Shown: positions 31,086 through 40,556, counted from the stretch's first letter. The stretch is DNA of 64,000 nucleotides from Phycisphaerae bacterium (GCA_030425705.1 JAUHZU010000001.1:248001-312000); one strand, 5' to 3'. Made by a program: numbers and translations. Notes: generated by a model not told the origin, from the letters alone.

Positions 31086-34000
31086 ATGACGAACGAGACA
31101 CCCCCCGATACCGGGCTGGTCCAGACGCAGGGTCAGGCGCTGCTGACGACGCCGAAGATGCTGCTGCGCGCGGCGTTGTCGGCCGGTTGCGACGTGGTAA
31201 TCACCGCACGGATCGGCGCGCCCGAGTCGGCGGCGGAGCTGATCGAGGGCCACCGCGGCTGGCTGGCGGACCAGGGGGTGGAGGCGTTGGTGCTGCCCGA
31301 CAGCGTGCACGCGTTGGCGGCGGCGCGCGGCGCGGTGGTGGCCGGGCGCCGCGGGCTGCTGCTGCTGGAGGCGAAGTCGGTGCCGGAGGCGGGCTGGCTG
31401 TCGCTGGGGGGCGGCGGGGAGCCGGACGAGACGCGGGGGGCGGTGGTGCTGGTGGCGGGGCCGGTGGATACGCCGGAGGGTCGGCGGGCGTGTGAGGCGT
31501 GGGGCGCGGGCGGCGTGGCGGTGTTTGAGCCGGCGCTGCACGGGGAGGTCATCCCGTGGTTCGCGGTCGCGCTGCAGTCGGCGGGGCTCGCGGGGGGGTG
31601 GTCGGCGATGGGGCTGGCCGGAGAATTGTGGGACGGGTTTGCGACCGTCGCATGCGGGCCGACCGGTGGCCGTTCGTCGTCTTCGGGGGTCTCGTCCGCC
31701 CGGCCGAGCGAGCAGGTACAGAGCGAGCGGCTGGTCGCGCTGGCGCGTGAGCATTCGGTCAACACGATCGTGAACCCGCCGGGCCGGGACGAGGCGTTGC
31801 CGCTCGGGCTGATCGCGGGCGGGGTGGGTTACGCGCGTCTGCGGCAGGTCATCAGCGAGCTGGGGCTGATCGGTCGGCTGCCGATCCTCCGGCTGGGGAT
31901 GGCGGGCCCGCTGGACACCGAACTGCTGTCGCGCCACGCGCGGGACTGCCGGGCGTTGTGGGTCGTGGACCACCGCGAAGGCGGGTTGTACCGAGCAGTG
32001 GCGGCGGCGTTGCAACGCCGTGCCGGCGAACCGGTTCAGGCGAAGCTCGGCGCACTGCTGGAGTCTTCTGACGCGTCGCCCGGCGCGGTGCTGATGGGGT
32101 TGGCGCCGCACCTGAGCGGGCACCCGGCGGTGCCGCGGGAGGTGCTGGATGGCGCGCTCGACGCACTGCAGCGGCAGGTGCGCGCCGCCGCGGAGGGCAC
32201 GGACGAGACCATGCGCGACGTGCTCCCGCCGCCGGGCAGCGCGCTGGTCGATGTCGCGGCGGTGCTCGGTCGTCTGCGCCAGGACCTGACCGATGCGCAG
32301 TACATGTCCGAGCAGCACGGCCGGGGCCCGCTCGACCTGGTGCTCTACGGCGCGCTGGACGACCAGTCCCGCGCGCTGGTCGCCGACGAGGGCGCGGCGG
32401 TCACCGAGACGCTGGTGCCCGGCACGGTCGCGGGCGGCGCGGCGCACGGCGCGGGCGCACGCGACGACCTGCGCCCGGTCGTGGTGATGTCCGGCCGGGA
32501 CTTCTTCGCCAACGGCTACGCCTCCATCGCCAACGCGTCGCGCGGCGCTCGCGACATCACGTTCATCATCCACACCGAAGACCCGGCTACGCTGCGCAAA
32601 CGCAAGCGCCGCCGCCGACGGTTCAGGCGTCGGCCCGCCCCGGGGGTGCTGGACGTGCAGGCGATGCTCTCGGCGCTTTCGGCCGACGGCATCCACCACG
32701 GCATCAGCATCGGCGAGATCGACCCCACAGACCGACCGCGCCTCCGCCGGCTGCTCGAACGCTCGCTGGTGGGGCGCGGTGTCCACGTTGTGCTGGCCCG
32801 CCGCCGCTTCGGCCCGCGTGCGCTGGCAGAGGCGGCGCGCGAGACACAGCGCGAGTGGATCGAGCACAGCCACAACCCGGTCCAGCAGCAGCTGGTGCTT
32901 TGCCCGGAGGTCTGGCCGTTGGGCCCGGCCCAGCGCCTGCACCTGGGGCCTTTGGGGCTGGAGCCCGCGCCGGGCGAGACCGGCGGGTGGATGACCAGCG
33001 TGTCCTGGGGCTGGGCCGGCAAGCCGATGCTCAAGGCGCTGGCGAACCCGTCGCTCGGGCTGGCGACGGTGGTCCGCACGGGTCCGGAGCGCAGCCGGCT
33101 CGACGAGTCGGAGTTGGCCGACCTGCCCGCGCTGCCCCGGCCGGTCCACGCCGAGCAGGAGGTCTGGCGGGCGAGCGTGGCGGGGGTCGCGCTGGCGGGG
33201 ATGGACCTGCTGCTGGACCTGCTGACCGAGGCGGGCACGGCGATGGGCTACCAGGTGCGCGGCTCGCGCACCGACACGCTGTCCCTGGCGAGCACGGGCG
33301 GGCGGGCGGACGTGGTGTTCAGCAGCCGGCCGCGCGAGCAGGAGCTGACGGTCGCCGGCTCGCCGGGCCGATCGACACGAGCGATGTCCTCGTCGGCGCC
33401 AACGCCCGGCTCCACGGACCTGGTGCTGGGGACCGATGCACGCGAGTCGGTCGCGGCGCTGCTGGCCGTCGGCGGCGCGGGGCGGACCTCGGCGGTGGTG
33501 GACACCGCCGCGCTGCCGACCCTCGCGGAGCTCAAGGCCGGTCGGCCCGCGGCGAATACCGACACGCTGCACCGCGCTCTATCGAGCCGCACCCGGCCGA
33601 GCGGCGGGCTCGCGATGCCCGCCGCCGAGCTGAGCGAGTACCTGTGGGGCCACCGGCGGTTCGCGTCGTGGCTGATCATGGGCGCGGCCCTGCAGCTCGG
33701 GCTGGTCCCGCTGAACCGCCAGGCCGTCGACGCCGCGACCCGGCGGGTGCTTGGCCGCAACGACCTCCGCTGCCGGCAGGCGATCGACGTCGGCCGAAAG
33801 CTCGCGGTCGACCCCGGCTTCGCGGACCGGTGCCTGTCGGTCGACGAGGAAAGCCCCGAGACGCTGCTGGAGTCCGTGACCGAGGACCTCGCCCAGCAGT
33901 ACGGCGGGCGCAGCGGCCCGAGTGTGTCGCGCGAGTTCCACGGCCTGGTCGCGCCGCTGCTCGAACGCTGCGCCCCGCTGGACCCGGCCGTCCGAACCCG

Positions 34001-34622
34001 TCTGGTCCACGCCGCGCACCGCTGCGCCGTCTGGGGCGGCAAGCGCGGCGGCGTCGCGTACGCTCGGCGGTACTGCGAGGCCGTCGGCCTGCTGCTGGAC
34101 CACGACCAGCCCGAACGTCACTACGAGCTGACCCGCCGCGGCATCGACAGCGCCGCACGCGTGATGGTCGTCCCCGACGAGGTCTACCTGGCGTCGCTTC
34201 TGACCTCGCCGCTGCGGTACCGGCGGGACCGGCGTCGGCTGAACATCGCGCTCGAACGCGGTGACAAGGTCAGCTACCTGCACGTGGTCCGCCCGGAGTT
34301 CGACATCTTCAAGCGACACATCGCGTTCACGCTGACGCTCGGCGAGCGGTCGCTGCGGCTGCTGGCCCGGCTGCAGGTCGTCCGCCGGGTCCGCGCGGGC
34401 TGGTACCGCGAGCAGCGCGGGCTGCGCGACCTGTACCTGCAGACGCTGGCCGGCGTGTCGGATACCGCCGACCTGAGCGACTACCGCAAGTGGTGCGCGA
34501 TCGCCTCGAGCACCGCGCGGATCGCCGGCCGGGGTGAGACCCGCCGGCAGGCCGTCCGCGAAGCCCGGGCTCGCCTGGACCGGCTGGTCGCGGTCGATGC
34601 CAAACAGCTCGCGAACGAATAG
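31086..34622 (+). CDS. Indolepyruvate ferredoxin oxidoreductase-like giant protein without Fe-S cysteine motifs
   Basis: The 1178-residue protein has the length and order of fused alpha-gamma 2-oxoacid:ferredoxin oxidoreductases. The N-terminal pyrimidine-like domain (LLTTPKMLLRAALSAGCDVV) is followed by VNPPGRDEALPLGLIAGGVG and RLPILRLGMAGPLDTELLSR, the transketolase C-terminal-like part. A thiamine-domain remnant (MSGRDFFANGYASIANASRG) comes next, then a very basic run RKRKRRRRRFRRR near residue 505, a gamma-like domain (ASVAGVALAGMDLLLDLLTE) and a helical C-terminus like DUF6537. I found no CxxC pair or ferredoxin motif, and the GDG thiamine motif is altered. It may be a redirected or inactive paralogue. 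It lies 74 bp from the ketosynthase and 140 bp from the E1 fusion. Confidence 0.6.
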   Translation: MTNETPPDTGLVQTQGQALLTTPKMLLRAALSAGCDVVITARIGAPESAAELIEGHRGWLADQGVEALVLPDSVHALAAARGAVVAGRRGLLLLEAKSVPEAGWLSLGGGGEPDETRGAVVLVAGPVDTPEGRRACEAWGAGGVAVFEPALHGEVIPWFAVALQSAGLAGGWSAMGLAGELWDGFATVACGPTGGRSSSSGVSSARPSEQVQSERLVALAREHSVNTIVNPPGRDEALPLGLIAGGVGYARLRQVISELGLIGRLPILRLGMAGPLDTELLSRHARDCRALWVVDHREGGLYRAVAAALQRRAGEPVQAKLGALLESSDASPGAVLMGLAPHLSGHPAVPREVLDGALDALQRQVRAAAEGTDETMRDVLPPPGSALVDVAAVLGRLRQDLTDAQYMSEQHGRGPLDLVLYGALDDQSRALVADEGAAVTETLVPGTVAGGAAHGAGARDDLRPVVVMSGRDFFANGYASIANASRGARDITFIIHTEDPATLRKRKRRRRRFRRRPAPGVLDVQAMLSALSADGIHHGISIGEIDPTDRPRLRRLLERSLVGRGVHVVLARRRFGPRALAEAARETQREWIEHSHNPVQQQLVLCPEVWPLGPAQRLHLGPLGLEPAPGETGGWMTSVSWGWAGKPMLKALANPSLGLATVVRTGPERSRLDESELADLPALPRPVHAEQEVWRASVAGVALAGMDLLLDLLTEAGTAMGYQVRGSRTDTLSLASTGGRADVVFSSRPREQELTVAGSPGRSTRAMSSSAPTPGSTDLVLGTDARESVAALLAVGGAGRTSAVVDTAALPTLAELKAGRPAANTDTLHRALSSRTRPSGGLAMPAAELSEYLWGHRRFASWLIMGAALQLGLVPLNRQAVDAATRRVLGRNDLRCRQAIDVGRKLAVDPGFADRCLSVDEESPETLLESVTEDLAQQYGGRSGPSVSREFHGLVAPLLERCAPLDPAVRTRLVHAAHRCAVWGGKRGGVAYARRYCEAVGLLLDHDQPERHYELTRRGIDSAARVMVVPDEVYLASLLTSPLRYRRDRRRLNIALERGDKVSYLHVVRPEFDIFKRHIAFTLTLGERSLRLLARLQVVRRVRAGWYREQRGLRDLYLQTLAGVSDTADLSDYRKWCAIASSTARIAGRGETRRQAVREARARLDRLVAVDAKQLANE

Positions 34623-34762
34623 CCGGTTTCGGGTGCGATCGGGGGTCGGATCGGCTACCCTGTGGGGTTGTGTAAGCGGGGCATGAGGCCCCGACCCCGA
34701 CGCAAACACCGCCGGCCGGCGACCGGCCCCGTCCCGCGCCGCCGGCTTACGAAAGGGCACGG

Positions 34763-37700
34763 ATGACCACCCAGCCCGACCTGCTCAAGACCCAGCGCGC
34801 CGCCCGGCCCGACCCGGCCGGGCTCGACGCCATCTCCCACGACCGCCTCGCCGACGTCTACCGCGCGATGCGCGCCGCCCGCACCGTCGACCGCATCGAG
34901 CAGGAGCTCTGCGCCGCCGGCGAGGGCTTCTTCCACATCGCCGGCACCGGGCACGAGGCCGCCGCGGCGCTCAACCTCTTCTTCACGCCCGAGGACTGGC
35001 TGCACCCGCACTACCGCGACAAGGCGCTCATGCTCGCCCGTGGGGTCCAGACCCAGGCCTGGTTCGACTCGCTCCTGTCCAATGCCGGCAACTACGCCGC
35101 GGGCCGACAGATGGCCTGCTTCCTCGCCGACAACACCCTGAACCTGCCCAGCACCGTCATCCCCGTTGGCAACAACGCGTTGCAGGCCTGCGGCATTGCC
35201 ATGCAGGTCAAGGACCAGCCCGGCCGGCCCATCGTCCTCTGCGGGCTGGGCGACGGCACGACCCAGCAGGGCGAGGTCATGGAGGCCATCGCCCAGGCCG
35301 TCCGCGAGAACCTGCCCGTGCTGTTCTGGGTCCAGGACAACGGCCTGGCTATCTCCACGCAGACCGCCGGCAAGACGTTCTACAACCTGCCCGGCTGCGA
35401 GAACGACCGGTTCTTCGGGCTGGACGTCCACCATTTCGATGGCACGGACATCCTCCAGGACGTGCCCCGCATCGGCGCGCTGGTGGACGAGGTCCGCACG
35501 ACCCGCGGCCCGCGCCTCGCCGTGATGCACGTCGAGCGGCTGTGCAGCCACTCCAACGCCGACGACCAGCGCATCTACCGGATGGACGGCGAGATCGACC
35601 GCGTCCGGGCCGAAAGCGACCCGGTGCTGAACATGCGTAAGGCCCTGGTCGCGCACGGGCTCAGCGCCGCGGACCTGGACACGATCGATGAAGAGGTCGA
35701 GCGCGACTGCCGTGCCGCCGCGGAGCGCGCCCGTCGTATCGGTGACCCGGTCGCCTGCCACACCGCCAGCCGCGACCTGCCCGACCACCTGCTCCCCGCC
35801 AACGCGAAGCAGCACGAGTACCTCGGCAGCGCCGACCCCACCGCCCACGAGAACCCCGACGCCATCACTATGATTGAGGCGATGCGCGGCGTCCTCGCCC
35901 ACCGCCTCGCCGCCGACGAACGCGTCACCCTGCTGGGCCAGGACATCGAGGACCCCAAGGGCGACGTCTTCGGCGTCACCAAGGGGCTGTCGACGAAGTT
36001 CCCCGGCCGGGTCACCAACGCGCCGCTCGCCGAGTCGACCATCATCGGCACCAGCATCGGCCGGGCCATCGCCGGCGGCCGGCCCGTCGGGTTTATCCAG
36101 TTCGCCGACTTCCTGCCGACCGGCATCGGCCAATTGATGTCCGAGGTCGGCACGATGTTCTGGCGCAGCAACGGCCAGTTCGAGTGCCCGCTCATCCTGA
36201 TGATCACCTGCGGCGCCTACCGCCCCGGGCTCGGGCCGTTCCACAGCCAGACCCTCGAGTCGATCGTCGCGCACATGCCCGGCATCGACGTCATGATGCC
36301 AAGCTCCGCCTCCGACGCCGCGGCCATGCTCAACGCCGCGTTCGAGTCGGGCCGGCCCACCGTGTTCCTCTACCCCAAGGTCTGCCTCAACGACCGCGCT
36401 CCCTGGAAACTCACGTCCAAAGACGTTGATAAGCACCTCGCGCCCGTCGGCAGCGCGCGCATCCTCCGCAAGGGCAACGACCTCACCCTCGTCGCCTGGG
36501 GCAGCACCGTCACCATCGGCATGGGCGTCGCCGAGAAACTTGATGCCGCGGGCTTCGGCGTCGAGCTCATCGACCTGCGCTGCATCTCGCCCTGGGACCG
36601 CGACACGGTCATCGCCAGCGCACGCAAGACCGGCAAGCTGCTCGTAGTCCACGAAGACAACCTCACGCTCGGCTTCGGCGCGGAGATCCTCGCCACCGTG
36701 CTCGAGACGCTCGGCCATGAGATCAAGGCCAAACGCGTCACCCGAAGCGACACGTGGACGCCGTACAACTACACGAACCAGCTCGAGGTCCTCCCCAGCT
36801 ACCGCCGGACGCTGACCATCGCCTGCGAGCTGCTGGGGCTGAGCATCCGCTGGCCCGAAACGCATCACACCGACGACGATGGGCTGACCGAGATCGTGGA
36901 GGCCGAGGGCTCCAGCCCCGCGGACCAGTCGGTGACGATCAGCGCCTGGAAGGTGGCGGTTGGGGACACGGTGAAGTCCGGCCAGCTCCTCGCCGAGGCC
37001 GAGGCCGACAAGGCCGTCTTCGAGATCAACTCGCGTTACGACGGCACGGTCACGGAGCTCATGGTCGAGGAGGAGCAGACGGTCGACGTCGGCACGCCGA
37101 TCCTGAAGATCCGCACCGAGCAGGCCGAGCCCGGGCAGCGCGTGATGAAGCGTCAGACCCGCGAGGACCTGGGCCACCCCGAGATCAACAGCCCCGCCGC
37201 GCCAGTCACCTCCAGAGACCGCGAGCTGACCGACGCCGTCGGCAGCCGGGTGAAGATCTACCTCTCACCGATCCACATCGCCGAGGGCCGCGACCGGCTG
37301 ACCAACACGCTGTTCGAGCGCCGCTTCCCCGAGTGGACCAGCGACGACATCATCAAGCGCACCGGGATCGAGTCCCGCCCGATCCTCGCGCCCGACCAGA
37401 CCGCCGTCTCCATCGGTGCCGACGCCGCACGCAAGGCGCTCGAGGCCGAGGGGCTTACCCTCGACGACCTCACCGGCATCGTCTGCCACACGACGACCCC
37501 GCCGATGAACACGCCGTCCATGGCCTGCATGATCCTCCGCGAGCTGGACCCGGAGGCGAAGCACGAGCTGATGGTCTACGACGTCAACGCCGCGTGCTCC
37601 GGCTGGCTCTACGCGCTAGACACCGCCTACCACACCATCCTTACGCAGCCACACAAGGCCGTCCTCGTCGTCACGACCGAGGCGCTCTCCCGCGTCGTCG

Positions 37701-38224
37701 ATCCCAACGACTTCGGCACCGCGATCCTCTTCGGCGACGCCGCGAGCGCGACCGTCGTCCGTGGCACGACCAGCGACTCGGTCTGCTCCGACAGCGGCCG
37801 GTGCCTGGTCATGCGTCGGCCCGTCCTGTCCGGCAAGGCCGACAAGGGCAACGTCCTCACCGTCGGGTTCGAGGGCCGCAGCCACGTGCACATGGACGGG
37901 CAGAAGGTCTTCGCCGAGGCCGTCCGCGCGATGACGAAGATGGTCAAGCAGGCGTTCGAGGAGTCCGGCCTGCCGATCAACCAAGTCGACTGGCTGGTCC
38001 CGCACCAGGCCAACAGCCGCATCGCCGAGGCCGTGCGCGCCCGGCTCAAGGTCCCGCCGGAGAAGGTCGTCGACCTGCTCTCGACGCACGGCAACACGTC
38101 GTCGTCCTCCATCCCGCTGTCGATCTGCAAGTCCTACGAGCGCTTCGAGAAGGGCGACACGATCGGCGTCTGCGCCTTCGGCGGCGGCTTCACCTTCGGC
38201 GCCGGCGTGATGACGGTGGAGTAG
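34763..38224 (+). CDS. Four-part fusion: 2-oxoacid dehydrogenase E1-alpha, E1-beta, lipoyl domain, KAS III
   Basis: The 1153-residue protein joins four modules. Residues about 25-360 are E1-alpha, with the thiamine-diphosphate motif GLGDGTTQQGEVMEA and VQDNGLAIST. Residues 370-690 are E1-beta (GQDIEDPKGDVFGVTKGL, NAPLAESTIIG, GAYRPGLGPFHSQTLES). Residues 710-790 are a lipoyl domain with the lipoylation Lys750 in EADKAVFEIN. Residues 825-1153 are a KAS III (FabH-type) domain with Cys945 (NAACSGW), His1081 (VPHQANSR) and Asn1111 (HGNTSSSS), a complete triad. No E2 acyltransferase domain is present. I infer that a decarboxylated 2-oxoacid is carried as acyl-lipoyl and passed straight to the KAS III cysteine. 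GAAAGGGC precedes the ATG. Confidence 0.85.
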   Translation: MTTQPDLLKTQRAARPDPAGLDAISHDRLADVYRAMRAARTVDRIEQELCAAGEGFFHIAGTGHEAAAALNLFFTPEDWLHPHYRDKALMLARGVQTQAWFDSLLSNAGNYAAGRQMACFLADNTLNLPSTVIPVGNNALQACGIAMQVKDQPGRPIVLCGLGDGTTQQGEVMEAIAQAVRENLPVLFWVQDNGLAISTQTAGKTFYNLPGCENDRFFGLDVHHFDGTDILQDVPRIGALVDEVRTTRGPRLAVMHVERLCSHSNADDQRIYRMDGEIDRVRAESDPVLNMRKALVAHGLSAADLDTIDEEVERDCRAAAERARRIGDPVACHTASRDLPDHLLPANAKQHEYLGSADPTAHENPDAITMIEAMRGVLAHRLAADERVTLLGQDIEDPKGDVFGVTKGLSTKFPGRVTNAPLAESTIIGTSIGRAIAGGRPVGFIQFADFLPTGIGQLMSEVGTMFWRSNGQFECPLILMITCGAYRPGLGPFHSQTLESIVAHMPGIDVMMPSSASDAAAMLNAAFESGRPTVFLYPKVCLNDRAPWKLTSKDVDKHLAPVGSARILRKGNDLTLVAWGSTVTIGMGVAEKLDAAGFGVELIDLRCISPWDRDTVIASARKTGKLLVVHEDNLTLGFGAEILATVLETLGHEIKAKRVTRSDTWTPYNYTNQLEVLPSYRRTLTIACELLGLSIRWPETHHTDDDGLTEIVEAEGSSPADQSVTISAWKVAVGDTVKSGQLLAEAEADKAVFEINSRYDGTVTELMVEEEQTVDVGTPILKIRTEQAEPGQRVMKRQTREDLGHPEINSPAAPVTSRDRELTDAVGSRVKIYLSPIHIAEGRDRLTNTLFERRFPEWTSDDIIKRTGIESRPILAPDQTAVSIGADAARKALEAEGLTLDDLTGIVCHTTTPPMNTPSMACMILRELDPEAKHELMVYDVNAACSGWLYALDTAYHTILTQPHKAVLVVTTEALSRVVDPNDFGTAILFGDAASATVVRGTTSDSVCSDSGRCLVMRRPVLSGKADKGNVLTVGFEGRSHVHMDGQKVFAEAVRAMTKMVKQAFEESGLPINQVDWLVPHQANSRIAEAVRARLKVPPEKVVDLLSTHGNTSSSSIPLSICKSYERFEKGDTIGVCAFGGGFTFGAGVMTVE

Positions 38225-38243
38225 GCCCCGACCGCGAGACCCT

Positions 38244-38864
38244 ATGCACCTCGCCTTCATCGGTATGTCCGGCATCGGCAAGTCCTACTGGGCGCGGCGG
38301 CTCGCGCAGCGCGGCTGGCTGCACCTGGACTGTGACGCGATGATCGCCGAGCGTTTGGGCGAGCTCATCGAGGTCGCCGACAACGAGGACCCCGTCCACG
38401 CCGTCGGCCGGTGGATGGGCATGCCCTGGACGCCCGGCTACGCCGAGCGCGAGACGCGGTACCTCGAACTCGAACGCGCGGTGACCGCCGAAGCCCTCGA
38501 CACCGCCGCGACGCAGCCGGCCGACCGCGGCGTCGTGCTCGACACGACCGGCAGCGTGATCTACACCGGCGATACCACGCTCGACCGGCTCAGGCATGAG
38601 ACCCATGTGATCTACTTCGACGCACCCGAATCCGTGCGAGAGCAGATGGTCGAGCTATACCTGCGCGAGCCCAAGCCCGTGCTGTGGCAGGGCGGCTATC
38701 AACCCGTACCAGGGGAAGCTCAAGACGCAGCGCTGGCGAGGTGCTATGCGGCATTGTTGGCAAAACGGCATGCTCGATACAGTCGGCTTTCGAGTAAAAC
38801 AATCGCTTACAACGTGGCTCGGCAAGCAGATTTCGACGAGACCGATCTGATCAGCTTATCTTAG
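38244..38864 (+). CDS. P-loop kinase resembling shikimate kinase
   Basis: The 206-residue protein starts with MHLAFIGMSGIGKSYWARRL, a Walker A loop of the shikimate-kinase/AAA kinase type, followed by WLHLDCDAMIAERLG, a substrate-binding Asp position. A DTTGSVIYTGD segment may be the Walker B region, and YFDAPESVREQMVELYLREP resembles a lid. It is longer than shikimate kinase (about 170 residues), and the shikimate-binding arginines are not certain, so the phosphate acceptor is open. It starts 19 bp after the fusion gene and is likely cotranscribed. Confidence 0.7.
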   Translation: MHLAFIGMSGIGKSYWARRLAQRGWLHLDCDAMIAERLGELIEVADNEDPVHAVGRWMGMPWTPGYAERETRYLELERAVTAEALDTAATQPADRGVVLDTTGSVIYTGDTTLDRLRHETHVIYFDAPESVREQMVELYLREPKPVLWQGGYQPVPGEAQDAALARCYAALLAKRHARYSRLSSKTIAYNVARQADFDETDLISLS

Positions 38865-39344
38865 CTGCCTTTTGATCCAATAAAGTTGTCTATGACCGGA
38901 TTGTGCGTAGCGGTCTGAAAGCAGTGCCGCTTCCCATAGTGGTATAGCGGTCCTGACTTCATACTCAATACCGTTGTCGTCGGTCCTCATCAGGGTCGCC
39001 AAGGTTGGCATTAGATATCTGTGACAGACGATGATACTGTCGATGTCCGTGCAAAGGAATCGTAGGACTTCGATCGTATCGATTTCACAGTAGGCGAGAT
39101 CATCAGATACCACGATGTAAGTGACAGGTCCATTGCATTCGGATTGAGTGAGGTTTTCATACAACGCGGCGTAGCGACCAGAGGTGAGTCGCAACGGGAC
39201 ACCGCGTGCCGGTCCCAGCCCATCTTCAACAAAACTGATGTATGTCAAGTCCCTTGATTTACAGAGGTCCACGAGTGACCGGTTGACCCCAACAGGGTAA
39301 ACCGGCTGCTGTATCCCGCATAGATCGGGAGAAACAACTTCCAT
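38856..39344 (-). CDS. Hypothetical protein, AT-richer than neighbours
   Basis: The 162-residue product has mixed alpha/beta content (VDLCKSRDLTYISFVEDGLG, GPVTYIVVSDDLAYCEIDTI, EVLRFLCTDIDSIIVCHRYL). No signal peptide, membrane helix or known motif is visible. Its base composition is clearly lower in GC, suggesting recent arrival. It overlaps the stop of the convergent P-loop kinase by nine bases. TATGAT lies eight bases before the ATG. Confidence 0.55.
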   Translation of the reverse strand: MEVVSPDLCGIQQPVYPVGVNRSLVDLCKSRDLTYISFVEDGLGPARGVPLRLTSGRYAALYENLTQSECNGPVTYIVVSDDLAYCEIDTIEVLRFLCTDIDSIIVCHRYLMPTLATLMRTDDNGIEYEVRTAIPLWEAALLSDRYAQSGHRQLYWIKRQLR

Positions 39345-39352
39345 GCCGTACT

Positions 39353-39358
39353 ATCATA
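39353..39358 (-). promoter_or_regulatory. -10 box of the hypothetical gene at 39344
   Basis: TATGAT on the minus strand, overlapping the end of the upstream methyltransferase gene, eight bases before the ATG. Confidence 0.35.
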
Positions 39359-40556
39359 ACGCTAGTCGCCGACACACCAGCGCCACCACCCGCACATCAA
39401 ACCGAAGGATAAACACGGTGTAGGGCGTGTCGCCTTTGCCGCGCAGTTGTTTAGCCGTCGTGTCGGGGTCCACGGCCTTGCCGCGTGTCTTGACCTCGAC
39501 GATGCCCGCATTGTGTTCGTTCAGCCACCGCCGGACCTTCTTCGGCCGCCACGGCAGCTCAGCCAGGAGTTCGAACCCCGTGAGCCAGGGCGATTCGGTT
39601 GGCGTGTCGCGCGACAGCAGGCCGAGCTTCGGGTGGATCAGCGGCGCATCGTGTTCCCCCGCGAGCAGGTGGACCAGCCCCGCGCGTTCGACGGCGGGAT
39701 GCACAGCGTAGAGGTAGCGCTGGATCGATCCGGTCGGCGCCGTGCTGGGCGGGCCGGTCAGCGTGTGCGTTTGGCCGTGTGCGATCAGCGTCGCGCCGCG
39801 CTCGGCCTGCCGCAGTCTCCCGGTCCAGAGCACGGCCTGAACGAGCCGGCTGTCCTCGGCGATGAACTCCACGCCATGCGGCGCGCCGCCCGCGAGCTCA
39901 TCGAGGGCCGACAGATCGACGCCCGGACTGAGCTTCACGGCAGCGCCGAGTTCCCCGGCCGGTGTGATGAGTCGCGTGAGCACGTCGGGCCGGGGGCGTA
40001 GCGCGTCGAGCCGCCAGGCGCGTCGGCCCGTGCCTTCGTCCCGCCGGGTGGGGTCGATGTGGATGGCGCTGTGCGCACCCGCGGGCCAACCGTGTCCCCA
40101 GTCGGCGACATCCATGCACACCGCTTCGGCGCGCTGCCCGCTGTTCTGCCGAGCCATCCACGCGCGGACCGGCTCGCGGTCCACAGCCGTGACCGCCAGC
40201 CCCACATCACACAACGCGAGGGTGTCCCCGCCGATCCCGCAGCACAGGTCCGCGACGGCCGCGCCCTCGCCCAACGCGTCACGCATGCGTTGCGCCTTGT
40301 AACACGCGACGGTGGACCCGCTCGCCTGTTCGACGCCCTGCACGTCGGCGACCATCCCCGACGCACGGCCGCCGAACTTCGTGGCGGCCCTGCCACGCGC
40401 CTTGACCAGCTCGATCGCGACGGCGGCGGTGGTTTCGTCGTAGGCACCGCGCAGGCGAGCGATTTCATTGATCCCGCCCGCCTCGGCCTCGGCTGCACGA
40501 TCCAGCAGGGTGCCGTCCGACGCGACGCGTTGCCAGTCTTCCATCGTCCCACGCAT
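39354..40556 (-). CDS. SAM-dependent methyltransferase with C-terminal THUMP-like domain
   Basis: The protein is about 400 residues. The N-terminal helical part (ETTAAVAIELVKARGRAATK) leads to a SAM-binding domain (VADLCCGIGGDTLALCDVGL and VTAVDREPVRAWMARQN), with IHIDPTRRDEG in the catalytic-motif position. The C-terminal part (LLAELPWRPKKVRRWLNEHN, VEVKTRGKAVDPD) matches the THUMP-like domain of conserved methyltransferases thought to act on RNA. The ATG at 40556 is preferred because TACCAT lies seven bases upstream; ATGs at 40565 and 40544 and a GTG at 40577 are in frame. Confidence 0.8.
   Translation of the reverse strand: MRGTMEDWQRVASDGTLLDRAAEAEAGGINEIARLRGAYDETTAAVAIELVKARGRAATKFGGRASGMVADVQGVEQASGSTVACYKAQRMRDALGEGAAVADLCCGIGGDTLALCDVGLAVTAVDREPVRAWMARQNSGQRAEAVCMDVADWGHGWPAGAHSAIHIDPTRRDEGTGRRAWRLDALRPRPDVLTRLITPAGELGAAVKLSPGVDLSALDELAGGAPHGVEFIAEDSRLVQAVLWTGRLRQAERGATLIAHGQTHTLTGPPSTAPTGSIQRYLYAVHPAVERAGLVHLLAGEHDAPLIHPKLGLLSRDTPTESPWLTGFELLAELPWRPKKVRRWLNEHNAGIVEVKTRGKAVDPDTTAKQLRGKGDTPYTVFILRFDVRVVALVCRRLAL

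Noticed and set aside
31008-33572. Long minus-strand frame of 854 codons
   Set aside because: It is antisense to the oxidoreductase-like gene and shows Arg/Pro-rich shadow composition without domains.
34655-37177. Long minus-strand frame of 840 codons
   Set aside because: It is antisense to the E1-lipoyl-KAS III gene, whose motifs are certain. High GC keeps the opposite frame open.
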